Source of the DNA: an uncultured Collinsella sp.
GTDB taxonomy: Bacteria; Actinomycetota; Coriobacteriia; Coriobacteriales; Coriobacteriaceae
Direction of reading: 5' to 3'
Assembly: GCA_902470915.1 (NCBI GenBank)
Contig: CABRIB010000111.1
Coordinates: 1 to 5,387 of the forward strand
DNA length: 5,387 nucleotides
Numbering within the stretch: position 1 is the stretch's first letter; each line of letters begins with the position of its first letter. A program made the position numbers and the translations under genes. This document shows positions 1 to 5,344 of the stretch, one piece after another. Under the pieces are notes generated by a model. The model worked only from the letters and a program-made list of their open reading frames with translations. It was not told where the DNA came from and did not search any database.

Positions 1-46
1 TACACAAGGAGTATCGTCGGCAGCGTCAGATGTGTATAAGAGACAG
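1..46 (+). other. Illumina Nextera adapter, P5/i5 side (library artefact)
   Basis: Positions 14-27 read TCGTCGGCAGCGTC, the Nextera read-1 adapter. Positions 28-46 read AGATGTGTATAAGAGACAG, the Tn5 mosaic end used in tagmentation. In front of them, 1-5 (TACAC) matches the end of the P5 primer and 6-13 (AAGGAGTA) matches the i5 index known as S507. This is synthetic sequence left on the contig, not part of the genome. Native sequence begins at 47. Confidence 0.98.
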
Positions 47-52
47 TCATAA

Positions 53-63
53 GGGCGTTTTTT
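53..63 (+). terminator. Possible 3' half of an upstream gene's terminator, cut by the contig start
   Basis: GGGCG is followed by six T at 58-63, directly after the native sequence begins. This is what the descending arm and U-tract of an intrinsic terminator look like. The matching 5' arm would lie before position 47 and is missing, so this is only a suggestion that an upstream gene ends just outside the insert. Confidence 0.25.
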
Positions 64-182
64 ACAAACCCGCAGGAAATGCGAGCGCGAACAACTACCG
101 TTCACCGATTTGTATGTTATTTTTCCTTGCCTTTGTACGACGTTCGCTCTAGCTGTTATGCCAGCTTTAGCAGGGTAAAGTG

Positions 183-214
183 TCTCTGAGTGGGCTTTAG
201 GACGTGCTCAGAGA
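183..214. repeat. 8-bp perfect inverted repeat in the leader
   Basis: TCTCTGAG at 183-190 and CTCAGAGA at 207-214 are exact reverse complements separated by 16 bases. In RNA this would form a modest hairpin. In DNA the arm centres are about 24 bp apart, a little over two helical turns, which would also suit a dimeric regulator. No T-tract follows, so it is not a terminator. Confidence 0.55.
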
Positions 215-320
215 TCTACCCCTAACTTTGCTGATACCGACGGTGTACGGAGGTCGCCTAAAGGTTGTTTTCTAGGCATTTCCCAAAATCTACCGTATAG
301 GGTGCGCGTGCGGGGGTATC

Positions 321-369
321 ATCTTTCACCGAAAATAGTTTCTAGTGTTAGGGGTTTTCGGTGGAAGAT
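321..369 (+). promoter_or_regulatory. Long inverted repeat / hairpin over the regulator's start codon
   Basis: Positions 321-335 (ATCTTTCACCGAAAA) pair with 355-369 (TTTTCGGTGGAAGAT). Fourteen of 15 positions are Watson-Crick, and the exception, T326 with G364, is a G-U pair in RNA. The 19-base loop (336-354) holds the SD of the MarR gene, while its GTG start codon (361-363) lies inside the stem. If the transcript starts upstream of 321, the hairpin should hinder initiation. At the DNA level it could instead be an operator through which the MarR protein controls its own operon, although the arms are longer and farther apart than in most MarR operators. The structure is seen directly; its role is inferred. 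Confidence 0.7.
350..354 (+). promoter_or_regulatory. Ribosome binding site of the MarR gene
   Basis: AGGGG ends six bases before GTG361. It supports GTG361 as the start, since the in-frame TAG at 349-351 rules out anything further upstream. It lies in the loop of the 321-369 hairpin. Together with flanking bases (347-355, GTTAGGGGT) it is exactly complementary to ACCCCTAAC at 218-226. Confidence 0.6.
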
Positions 370-810
370 ACCGATTTCCGTGAACTTGGGCGTCAGCTCC
401 TTACCGAGTTCGGCAGCATGCATCAGCGCATTTCGCGCTTTGCGGACAAAGCCCTCGGCGGCGAGATGGCCGTCATGCGCGCCCTTATGCTCGCTGGCGG
501 TTCGCTCACGCCGAGCGAACTCGCCGATCGCGCCTGGGTCTCGAGCGCCCGCATCGCCAATATCCTACGCGCTCTCGAAGCCAAGGGCTGGGTCGAGCGC
601 GAGCACTCAAAGACCGACCGTCGTCGCGTACACGTCACGGTGACCGACAAGGGATTCCAGAATCTCGAAATCAAACGACGGGAATTCGAGGAGCGCACCG
701 CGGCCTTCCTCGAGCAGCTCGGCGAAACAGATACCCAAGAGATGGTGCGCCTTCTAAGACGTGCCAACGAAATTATCGACCGCAATCAAGAAAGGAGAGA
801 TGCCGAGTGA
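361..810 (+). CDS. MarR-family winged-helix transcriptional regulator
   Basis: This 149-residue cytoplasmic DNA-binding protein is of normal MarR length. The winged helix-turn-helix is clear: PSELADRA (about 51-58) and the recognition helix SSARIANILRALEAKGW (61-77), then the wing with TDRRRVHVTVTDKG (85-98), which fits the family's DRR...LTxKG pattern. The flanking N- and C-terminal helices, about 5-45 and 99-145, would form the dimer interface. The start is GTG361 with AGGGG six bases upstream; ATG418 (Met20) is a weaker alternative that would remove part of the first helix. The stop TGA (808-810) overlaps the GTG start of the first ABC gene by 4 bp, so the two are co-transcribed and probably translationally coupled. 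MarR proteins next to exporters commonly act as ligand-released repressors of the exporter and of themselves; that role is inferred here from position. The inducing ligand cannot be read from the sequence. Confidence 0.93.
   Translation: MEDTDFRELGRQLLTEFGSMHQRISRFADKALGGEMAVMRALMLAGGSLTPSELADRAWVSSARIANILRALEAKGWVEREHSKTDRRRVHVTVTDKGFQNLEIKRREFEERTAAFLEQLGETDTQEMVRLLRRANEIIDRNQERRDAE
791..799 (+). promoter_or_regulatory. Ribosome binding site deciding the GTG807 start
   Basis: AAAGGAGAG lies inside the last codons of the MarR gene, with GGAG ending nine bases before GTG807. An ATG at 800-802 sits too close to this site and is out of frame; its frame stops after nine codons. GTG807 is therefore the real start of the first ABC gene. 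Confidence 0.8.
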
Positions 811-3173
811 GGATTCTCAAGCTCTTTAAAAAGCACGTCCTGGCACTGTTCACAGCTATCGTACTTATCGTAATCAGCTGCAACGCCGATCTGGCGCTGC
901 CTACCTATATGAGCGACATCGTCGACGTGGGCGTGCAGCAAGGCGGCATCGCCTCGCCCGTGCCCGACACCATTCGCGCCGAATCGCTCGACGACCTCGA
1001 ACTCTTCATGAGCGCCAAGGACGCCAAGGCTGCGGAGGCCGTGTTTAGCAAGGCTGACAAAAACGGCATTCGAACGTACAAGGGCACCGAGGAAGAGCGT
1101 GCCGATGGAGGCAAAATTACCGACATTATGAGCCTGCCCGAGACCGTCGTCCTTTCGCTCAACCAGGGCATCGACGCCGACTCCATGGGAGACATGACCG
1201 GCACGTCCAGCGAGAAAGACAGCGACGCCGCTCAGGCCATGCCCACGCCCGAGCAAATGGCAGCGATGACGCCCGAGCAGCTCGCCGAGATGCAGCAGAA
1301 GGCCGCAGCGGCGCAGAATATGCAAAAGCAGATCGACGCCGACGGCGGCAAGATCACCATGAAGAGCCTGCGCCTGGGTGTCGAGGGCGGTCTGGTAGAC
1401 CAAAGCAAGCTCGTCGAGGGCGCCAACGAAATGGCGGACAAAATGGGCTCCATGTCGGGCTCCATCGTCACCCAGCGCGCCGTGAGCTATGTACAGGACG
1501 AGTACAAGGCGCAGGGCATCGACCCCGCCGACGTGCAGAACGCCTACCTGGGCCGCATGGCGACCACGATGTTTGGTCTGTGTCTGGTGTCGCTGGTCGC
1601 CACCATCCTGACCGGTGCTGTGGCTTCGCGCACCGCCTGCTCCATCGCACGCGACCTGCGCCGCGAGACCTTCAACAAGGTTATGCACTTCTCGCCGGCC
1701 GAGGTGGGCAAGTTTAGCCAGGCCTCGCTCATCACCCGCTGCACCAACGACATTCAGCAGATTCAGATGGCCGCAACCCTGTTTATCCGCATGTGTCTGA
1801 TGGCGCCCGTCATGGGCATCGTCGCCGTCATGCGCGTCCTGGCCAACCACACCGGCCTGGAGTGGACCATCGCCGTGGCCATCATCGCGGTCTCGGCCGT
1901 CGTCGGCGTGCTTATGGGCCTCACTATGCCCAAATTCAAAAAGATGCAGAGCTTTGTGGACCGCGTGAACCTTACCGCCCGCGAGCTGCTCGACGGCCTT
2001 ATGCCTATCCGCTCGTTCAACCGCGAGGAGCATGAGCTCGAGCGTTTTGACAAGGCTTCGCTCGACCTGATGACCACGCAGCTCTACACCAACCGCGCCA
2101 TGAGCTTTATGATGCCGCTCATGATGCTGGTCATGAATTGCATCACCGTGCTTATCGTCTGGTTTGGCGCGCAGGGCGTGTCCGACGGCGTGATGCAGGT
2201 CGGCAACATGATGGCGTTTATCTCCTACACCATGCAGATCGTCATGGCGTTTATGATCCTCACCATGGTTTCGGTCATCCTGCCCCGCGCCGAGGTCGCA
2301 GCCGAGCGCGTGGAAGAGGTCATCACCTGCCCCACGAGCATCAACGACCCCTCCTCGCCCAAACTGCCCGCGACCAGCGCGTCACGCGGTGAACTCACCT
2401 TCCGCGACGTGAGCTTCCAGTATCCCGATGCCCGCGCCGATGTCATCAGCGGCGTGAACTTCACCACGCATGCCGGTCAGATGCTCGGCATCATTGGCTC
2501 CACGGGCTCGGGCAAGTCCACGCTCGTGCAGCTGATTCCGCGCCTGTACGACGTCACAGGCGGCAGCATTTCGCTCGACGGCATCGACGTGCGTGACATG
2601 ACCCTTTCCGAGCTGCGCCGCCGCATTGGTTACATCCCGCAGCAGGGTCGCCTGTTCTCGGGCACTGTCGAGAGCAACCTTAAGTTTGCCGGCGACATGG
2701 TGAGCGATGATGACATGCGCCAAGCCGCGCGCATCTCACAGGCCGAGGACTTTATCGCCGAGCGCGAGGGCGGCTACGACTCCCCCATCAGCCAGGGTGG
2801 CTCCAATGTCTCGGGTGGTCAGCGCCAGCGCTTGGCCATCGCCCGCGCATTGGCCAAAAAGCCCGAGGTTGTGGTGTTCGATGACTCGTTTAGTGCCCTC
2901 GACTACAAGACCGACGCGCGCCTGCGCGAAGAGCTTGCCAAAAACGTTACCGACGCCGCGCTCGTGGTCGTGGCCCAGCGCATCGCAACCATCATGCACG
3001 CCGACCAGATCATCGTGCTCGACGACGGCCACGTGGTGGGCACCGGTACGCACGAGGAGCTGCTGCGCAGCTGCCCGGCGTACCTGGAGATCGCACAGTC
3101 GCAGCTTTCCGCCGAGGAGCTGGGGCTTACCCAAGAAGAAATTGCAGCCGTCACGGAAGGAGGCGAGCGCTAA
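807..3173 (+). CDS. ABC exporter subunit 1, permease-ATPase fusion with degenerate ATP site and large extracellular insert
   Basis: This 788-residue half-transporter is about 200 residues longer than the usual 580-600. Helix TM1 is at about 10-34, followed by a hydrophilic, predicted extracellular insert (about 42-248) with no Cys or Trp. TM2-TM6 lie at about 251-275, 322-345, 351-372, 434-456 and 465-492. The nucleotide-binding domain follows: A-loop Tyr539, Walker A GSTGSGKST (564-572), Q-loop Gln612, signature VSGGQ (668-672), Walker B VVVFD (688-692), D-loop SALD (696-699). The catalytic Glu is replaced by Asp693 and the H-loop His by Gln724 (VAQRIATI), so its own Walker site should bind ATP but hydrolyse it poorly. 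Its intact signature serves the partner's site. The gene overlaps the MarR gene by 4 bp and its partner by 1 bp. The paired arrangement and the substitutions match one half of an asymmetric heterodimeric exporter of the BmrCD/LmrCD/TM287-288 type. Substrate is unknown; multidrug export is the usual guess. Confidence 0.95.
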   Translation: MRILKLFKKHVLALFTAIVLIVISCNADLALPTYMSDIVDVGVQQGGIASPVPDTIRAESLDDLELFMSAKDAKAAEAVFSKADKNGIRTYKGTEEERADGGKITDIMSLPETVVLSLNQGIDADSMGDMTGTSSEKDSDAAQAMPTPEQMAAMTPEQLAEMQQKAAAAQNMQKQIDADGGKITMKSLRLGVEGGLVDQSKLVEGANEMADKMGSMSGSIVTQRAVSYVQDEYKAQGIDPADVQNAYLGRMATTMFGLCLVSLVATILTGAVASRTACSIARDLRRETFNKVMHFSPAEVGKFSQASLITRCTNDIQQIQMAATLFIRMCLMAPVMGIVAVMRVLANHTGLEWTIAVAIIAVSAVVGVLMGLTMPKFKKMQSFVDRVNLTARELLDGLMPIRSFNREEHELERFDKASLDLMTTQLYTNRAMSFMMPLMMLVMNCITVLIVWFGAQGVSDGVMQVGNMMAFISYTMQIVMAFMILTMVSVILPRAEVAAERVEEVITCPTSINDPSSPKLPATSASRGELTFRDVSFQYPDARADVISGVNFTTHAGQMLGIIGSTGSGKSTLVQLIPRLYDVTGGSISLDGIDVRDMTLSELRRRIGYIPQQGRLFSGTVESNLKFAGDMVSDDDMRQAARISQAEDFIAEREGGYDSPISQGGSNVSGGQRQRLAIARALAKKPEVVVFDDSFSALDYKTDARLREELAKNVTDAALVVVAQRIATIMHADQIIVLDDGHVVGTGTHEELLRSCPAYLEIAQSQLSAEELGLTQEEIAAVTEGGER
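930..1550 (+). other. Extracellular domain insert of ABC subunit 1 (residues about 42-248)
   Basis: The segment between TM1 and TM2 is hydrophilic, without membrane-like stretches, Cys or Trp. Three parts are visible. Residues about 50-120 are mixed and charged. Residues 121-217 are disorder-like and rich in Met, Ala, Gln and Asp, with 11 Met between 127 and 217. The last part, VTQRAVSYVQDEYKAQGID (221-239), looks helical and leads into TM2. BmrD carries an extracellular domain at the equivalent TM1-TM2 loop (established), but in the catalytically competent subunit; here it sits in the degenerate one. The boundaries are estimates from hydrophobicity judged by eye. Confidence 0.7.
1245..1292 (+). 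repeat. Two tandem 8-residue repeats (TPEQ-x-A-x-M) in the extracellular insert
   Basis: Residues 147-154 read TPEQMAAM and 155-162 read TPEQLAEM: two 24-base coding repeats in tandem with six of eight residues identical. They are followed by a Gln/Ala-rich stretch up to about residue 175. The segment is probably helical and surface-exposed. It may differ in copy number between strains, but that is not visible here. Confidence 0.65.
3157..3163 (+). promoter_or_regulatory. Ribosome binding site of ABC subunit 2
   Basis: AAGGAGG is a full-strength SD placed nine bases before ATG3173. It is embedded in the last codons of subunit 1, where it encodes part of the EGGER C-terminus. Strong initiation at a TAATG junction would help keep the two subunits in a 1:1 ratio. 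Confidence 0.85.
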
Positions 3174-5029
3174 TGGCAGACGAGACCAAGACTCAGATTC
3201 CCAAGCCCACCCGCCAGCGTGGTCCCATGGGCCGCATGGGCGGCATGCGTCGCGGCGAAAAGGCCAAGGACTTTAAGGGCACCATGAGGCAGCTGCTCGG
3301 CTATATCGGCCAGCACAAGATTGCCGTGTTTACCGCCGTCGCCTTTGCCGTGTGCTCGGTCATCTTTAACATTGTGGGGCCCAAGGTGCTCGGCCAGGTT
3401 ACGACCAAGCTGTTCGAAGGCCTGGTCGCCAAGGTCAACGGCACCGGCGACGTTGACTTTGACTGGATCGCCAAGACGCTCGGCTTTTTGCTCTGCCTGT
3501 ATCTGGCGAGCTCTGTCTGCAGCCTGGTCCAGGGCTGGCTCATGACCGGCGTCACGCAAAAGATCTGCTATCGCATGCGCAAGGAAATCGCCGCCAAGAT
3601 TGCCGTCGTGCCGATGAGTTACTTCAACGGCCACAGCAAGGGAGACGTGCTCAGCCGCATCACCAACGACGTCGATACGCTGGGTCAGTCGCTCAACCAG
3701 AGCGTGACACAGCTCATCACGTCGGTGACGCAGATTATCGGCGTGCTCGTCATGATGCTTTCGATCAGCCTGCCGCTTACCGGCGTCACCGTGCTCACGC
3801 TGCCGGCCGCCGCGATTATCCTGACCGTGATGATTCACTTCTCGCAGCCGTACTTCCGCGAGCAACAGCAGGTTCTGGGCGCCGTCAACGGCATTATCGA
3901 GGAGGACTTTGCCGGCCAGAACGTCATTCAGGTGTTCGACCGCGCCGAGGCCTCGATTGAAGAGTTCGACCGTCAAAACGACCGCCTCTTTATTAGTGGC
4001 TGGCGCTCGCAGTTCCTGTCGGGCCTGATGATGCCGCTTATGAGCTTGGTGGGCAACATGGGCTACGTGGGCGTCGTCGTGGTGGGCGCGCAGCTCGCGC
4101 TGACCGGCAATGCCACGCCCGGCGACATCCAGAGCTTTATCCAGTACGTTCGAAACTTTACGCAACCCGTGCAGCAGCTGGGCAACGTGAGCAACACGAT
4201 GCAGTCGATGGCCGCCGCCACCGAGCGCGTGTTTGAGTTCCTGGCCGCGCCCGAGGAGGAGCAGAAGGCCGACGCGCAGATTCCCGAGAAGCGCCCCGGC
4301 CACGTGGTGTTTGACCATGTCAAGTTTGGCTACACGCCCGACAAGACCATCATCCACGACTTTAGCTGCGAGGCGCAGCCCGGCCAGACCATCGCCATCG
4401 TCGGCCCCACCGGCGCCGGCAAGACCACGCTCATTAAGCTGCTGCAGCGCTTCTACGACGTGGACGGCGGCTCGCTGCGTGTCGAGGGCGTCGATGTGCG
4501 CGACTGGGACCGCGCGGCACTGCGCGGCGAGTTTGCCATGGTGCTGCAGGACACCTGGCTGTTTAACGGCACCATCCGCGAGAACATCCGCTACGGACGC
4601 CCCGACGCGAGCGATGCCGAGGTCGAGGCCGCTGCGCGCGCCGCACGCTGCGACCACTTTATTCATACGCTCGCCGGTGGCTACGACTTTATGATCAACG
4701 AGGAGGGCACCAACCTGTCGCAGGGTCAGCGCCAGCTCGTGACCATCGCCCGTGCCATTTTGGCCGACCGCCCGGCACTGATTCTGGACGAGGCGACTTC
4801 CAACGTCGATACCCGTACCGAGGAGCTCATTCAGCGCGCCATGGATGCGCTGATGCAGGGCCGCACCAGCTTTGTCATCGCGCACCGCCTGTCCACGATC
4901 CGCAACGCCGACGTGATCTTGGTGATTCGCGACGGCGACATCGTCGAGAAGGGCACGCACGACGAGCTGCTCGCCCAGGGCGGCTTCTACGCCGACCTGT
5001 ACAACTCGCAGTTCGACGAAGCGGCGTAA
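3173..5029 (+). CDS. ABC exporter subunit 2, permease-ATPase fusion with the catalytically complete ATP site
   Basis: This 618-residue half-transporter pairs with the preceding gene. A cytoplasmic tail rich in Arg, Gly and Met (about 14-30) precedes KAKDFKGT (30-37) and the membrane domain, with helices at about 48-69, 102-124, 179-199, 202-223, 283-310 and 316-345. The TM1-TM2 loop is of ordinary length, unlike that of subunit 1. The ATPase domain has A-loop Tyr387, Walker A GPTGAGKTT (411-419), Q-loop Gln459, Walker B LILD (536-539) with catalytic Glu540, D-loop SNVD (543-546) and H-loop His571 (IAHRLSTI). Its signature reads LSQGQ (515-519) and not LSGGQ; this motif faces the already degenerate Walker site of subunit 1. 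All hydrolytic residues for the active site therefore come from this protein, plus VSGGQ of the partner. ATG3173 overlaps the preceding stop (TAATG) and has an AAGGAGG SD. The terminator at 5060 follows the stop by 30 bases. Substrate cannot be deduced. Confidence 0.95.
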   Translation: MADETKTQIPKPTRQRGPMGRMGGMRRGEKAKDFKGTMRQLLGYIGQHKIAVFTAVAFAVCSVIFNIVGPKVLGQVTTKLFEGLVAKVNGTGDVDFDWIAKTLGFLLCLYLASSVCSLVQGWLMTGVTQKICYRMRKEIAAKIAVVPMSYFNGHSKGDVLSRITNDVDTLGQSLNQSVTQLITSVTQIIGVLVMMLSISLPLTGVTVLTLPAAAIILTVMIHFSQPYFREQQQVLGAVNGIIEEDFAGQNVIQVFDRAEASIEEFDRQNDRLFISGWRSQFLSGLMMPLMSLVGNMGYVGVVVVGAQLALTGNATPGDIQSFIQYVRNFTQPVQQLGNVSNTMQSMAAATERVFEFLAAPEEEQKADAQIPEKRPGHVVFDHVKFGYTPDKTIIHDFSCEAQPGQTIAIVGPTGAGKTTLIKLLQRFYDVDGGSLRVEGVDVRDWDRAALRGEFAMVLQDTWLFNGTIRENIRYGRPDASDAEVEAAARAARCDHFIHTLAGGYDFMINEEGTNLSQGQRQLVTIARAILADRPALILDEATSNVDTRTEELIQRAMDALMQGRTSFVIAHRLSTIRNADVILVIRDGDIVEKGTHDELLAQGGFYADLYNSQFDEAA

Positions 5030-5059
5030 AAACCGGCGGCAAACAACCGCAATGCCAAG

Positions 5060-5095
5060 AAAACGGGGGCGCAGGACAACCTGCACCCCCGTTTT
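5060..5095 (+). terminator. Strong rho-independent terminator of the operon
   Basis: AAAACGGGGGCGCAGG (5060-5075) pairs with CCTGCACCCCCGTTTT (5080-5095) around an ACAA tetraloop. Fifteen of 16 positions pair; the one mismatch is C5070 with A5085. The GC-rich stem ends in a T-run, followed by GTATCCTT. The matching A-run at 5060-5063 would give a U-run on the - strand, so it could also stop transcription coming from the other side. Confidence 0.93.
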
Positions 5096-5158
5096 GTATC
5101 CTTCGAGCCTCGAAACGCCTTCCCTGAGACCTCACTGACGGCGCTTTCCAGACCCCGT

Positions 5159-5204
5159 GGGCAAAAAAGGGCAAATATGAGTACTGTTACCTTTTTAGTA
5201 ACAG
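5159..5204. repeat. Direct repeat plus inverted repeat block
   Basis: GGGCAAA occurs at 5159-5165 and 5169-5175, exactly ten bases apart (one helical turn). Just after it, CTGTTAC (5184-5190) and GTAACAG (5198-5204) form a perfect 7-bp inverted repeat around CTTTTTA. The arms are too weak and lack a terminal T-run on the + strand, so a protein-binding site or a dispersed intergenic repeat is more likely than a terminator. Confidence 0.45.
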
Positions 5205-5252
5205 CCAAAACCGCCTCAAATGCCGCTCCCACGGCTTACACGCGTCCCTAAA

Positions 5253-5283
5253 TTGATCAAACAACACCATAGCGGACTTATAT
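5253..5283 (+). promoter_or_regulatory. Weak candidate promoter for a gene beyond the insert
   Basis: TTGATC (5253-5258) could be a -35 and TTATAT (5278-5283) a -10. The 19-base spacing is longer than ideal and each box matches only four of six consensus bases. The AT-rich setting is the main support. TTGATCAA at 5253-5260 is also a perfect 8-bp palindrome. Confidence 0.2.
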
Positions 5284-5286
5284 GTG

Positions 5287-5330
5287 TTTGCGTTAATGAA
5301 CATATTTTGCTGTTATGTCTATTATTTTGC
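5287..5330. repeat. Three TTTGC words spaced about two helical turns apart
   Basis: TTTGC ends at 5291, 5310 and 5330, intervals of 19 and 20 bases. The last two copies share the longer core TATTTTGC (5303-5310 and 5323-5330). Regular spacing on one face of the helix in an AT-rich presumed upstream region fits direct-repeat binding sites of a regulator, but AT-rich sequence gives such words by chance fairly easily. Confidence 0.3.
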
Positions 5331-5344
5331 GAAGGCAATATGAT

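Larger units (their letters stand above)
47..360 (+). promoter_or_regulatory. Non-coding leader upstream of the MarR operon
   Basis: I see no gene in these 314 bases on either strand. The stretch is less GC-rich than the coding sequence and contains several inverted repeats: 183-190/207-214, 256-260/273-277, and a large hairpin from 321 that runs into the first codons of the next gene. ACCGA (or TCGGT) occurs at 104-108, 236-240 and 328-332, and again at 358-362 and 370-374 across the start codon. GATACCGA occurs at 233-240 and at 367-374. CCTAA/TTAGG words occur at 197-201, 221-225, 257-261 and 348-352. These could be operator half-sites for the adjacent MarR protein. I could not pick out a convincing -35/-10 promoter. 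The best spacing match is TTGCCT with TAGCTG 17 bases downstream (about 127-155), and its -10 is poor. The transcription start is therefore undetermined. Confidence 0.6.
5096..5344. other. Non-coding 3' flank, no gene seen
   Basis: I find no credible gene in this stretch. Its first half has mixed composition and holds GGGCAAA direct repeats and a small hairpin (5159-5204). From about 5250 it becomes markedly AT-rich, as expected near the promoter of a gene that begins beyond the insert. A reading frame on the - strand from 5232 runs back through the terminator into subunit 2; its GTG start has no SD and I treat it as chance. Confidence 0.6.

Noticed and set aside
127..155. Promoter TTGCCT-17-TAGCTG upstream of the regulator
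   Set aside because: The spacing is right, but the -10 box matches only two of six consensus bases, too weak to annotate.
183..369. A known riboswitch or T-box in the leader
   Set aside because: The inverted repeats do not match any riboswitch or T-box consensus I recognise, and no terminator/antiterminator pair with a T-run is visible.
302..643. 113-residue + strand frame covering the leader and half of the MarR gene
   Set aside because: Its translation is Ser/Ala/Pro/Arg-rich and has no domain, while the overlapping frame encodes a complete MarR fold with its own SD.
786..2033. 415-residue open frame on the - strand opposite ABC subunit 1
   Set aside because: It is an antisense shadow with a biased His/Gly/Asp-rich translation, no domain, and no SD that I can identify. 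The + strand frame has all ABC motifs.
3170..5086. 638-residue open frame on the - strand opposite ABC subunit 2
   Set aside because: It mirrors the whole of a well-supported ABC gene. Its translation is His/Ala/Val/Gly-rich without recognisable domains, and it runs through the terminator. Long antisense frames are common opposite GC-rich genes.
5184..5204. Second terminator after the operon
   Set aside because: The stem is only 7 bp with few GC pairs and no T-tract follows on the + strand. The strong terminator at 5060-5095 already closes the operon.
4987..5232. 81-residue - strand frame in the 3' flank with a hydrophobic start
   Set aside because: The GTG start has no SD, and the frame contains the operon terminator and overlaps the end of ABC subunit 2. 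If the flank is a dispersed repeat, similar spurious predictions could appear in other genomes without being genes.
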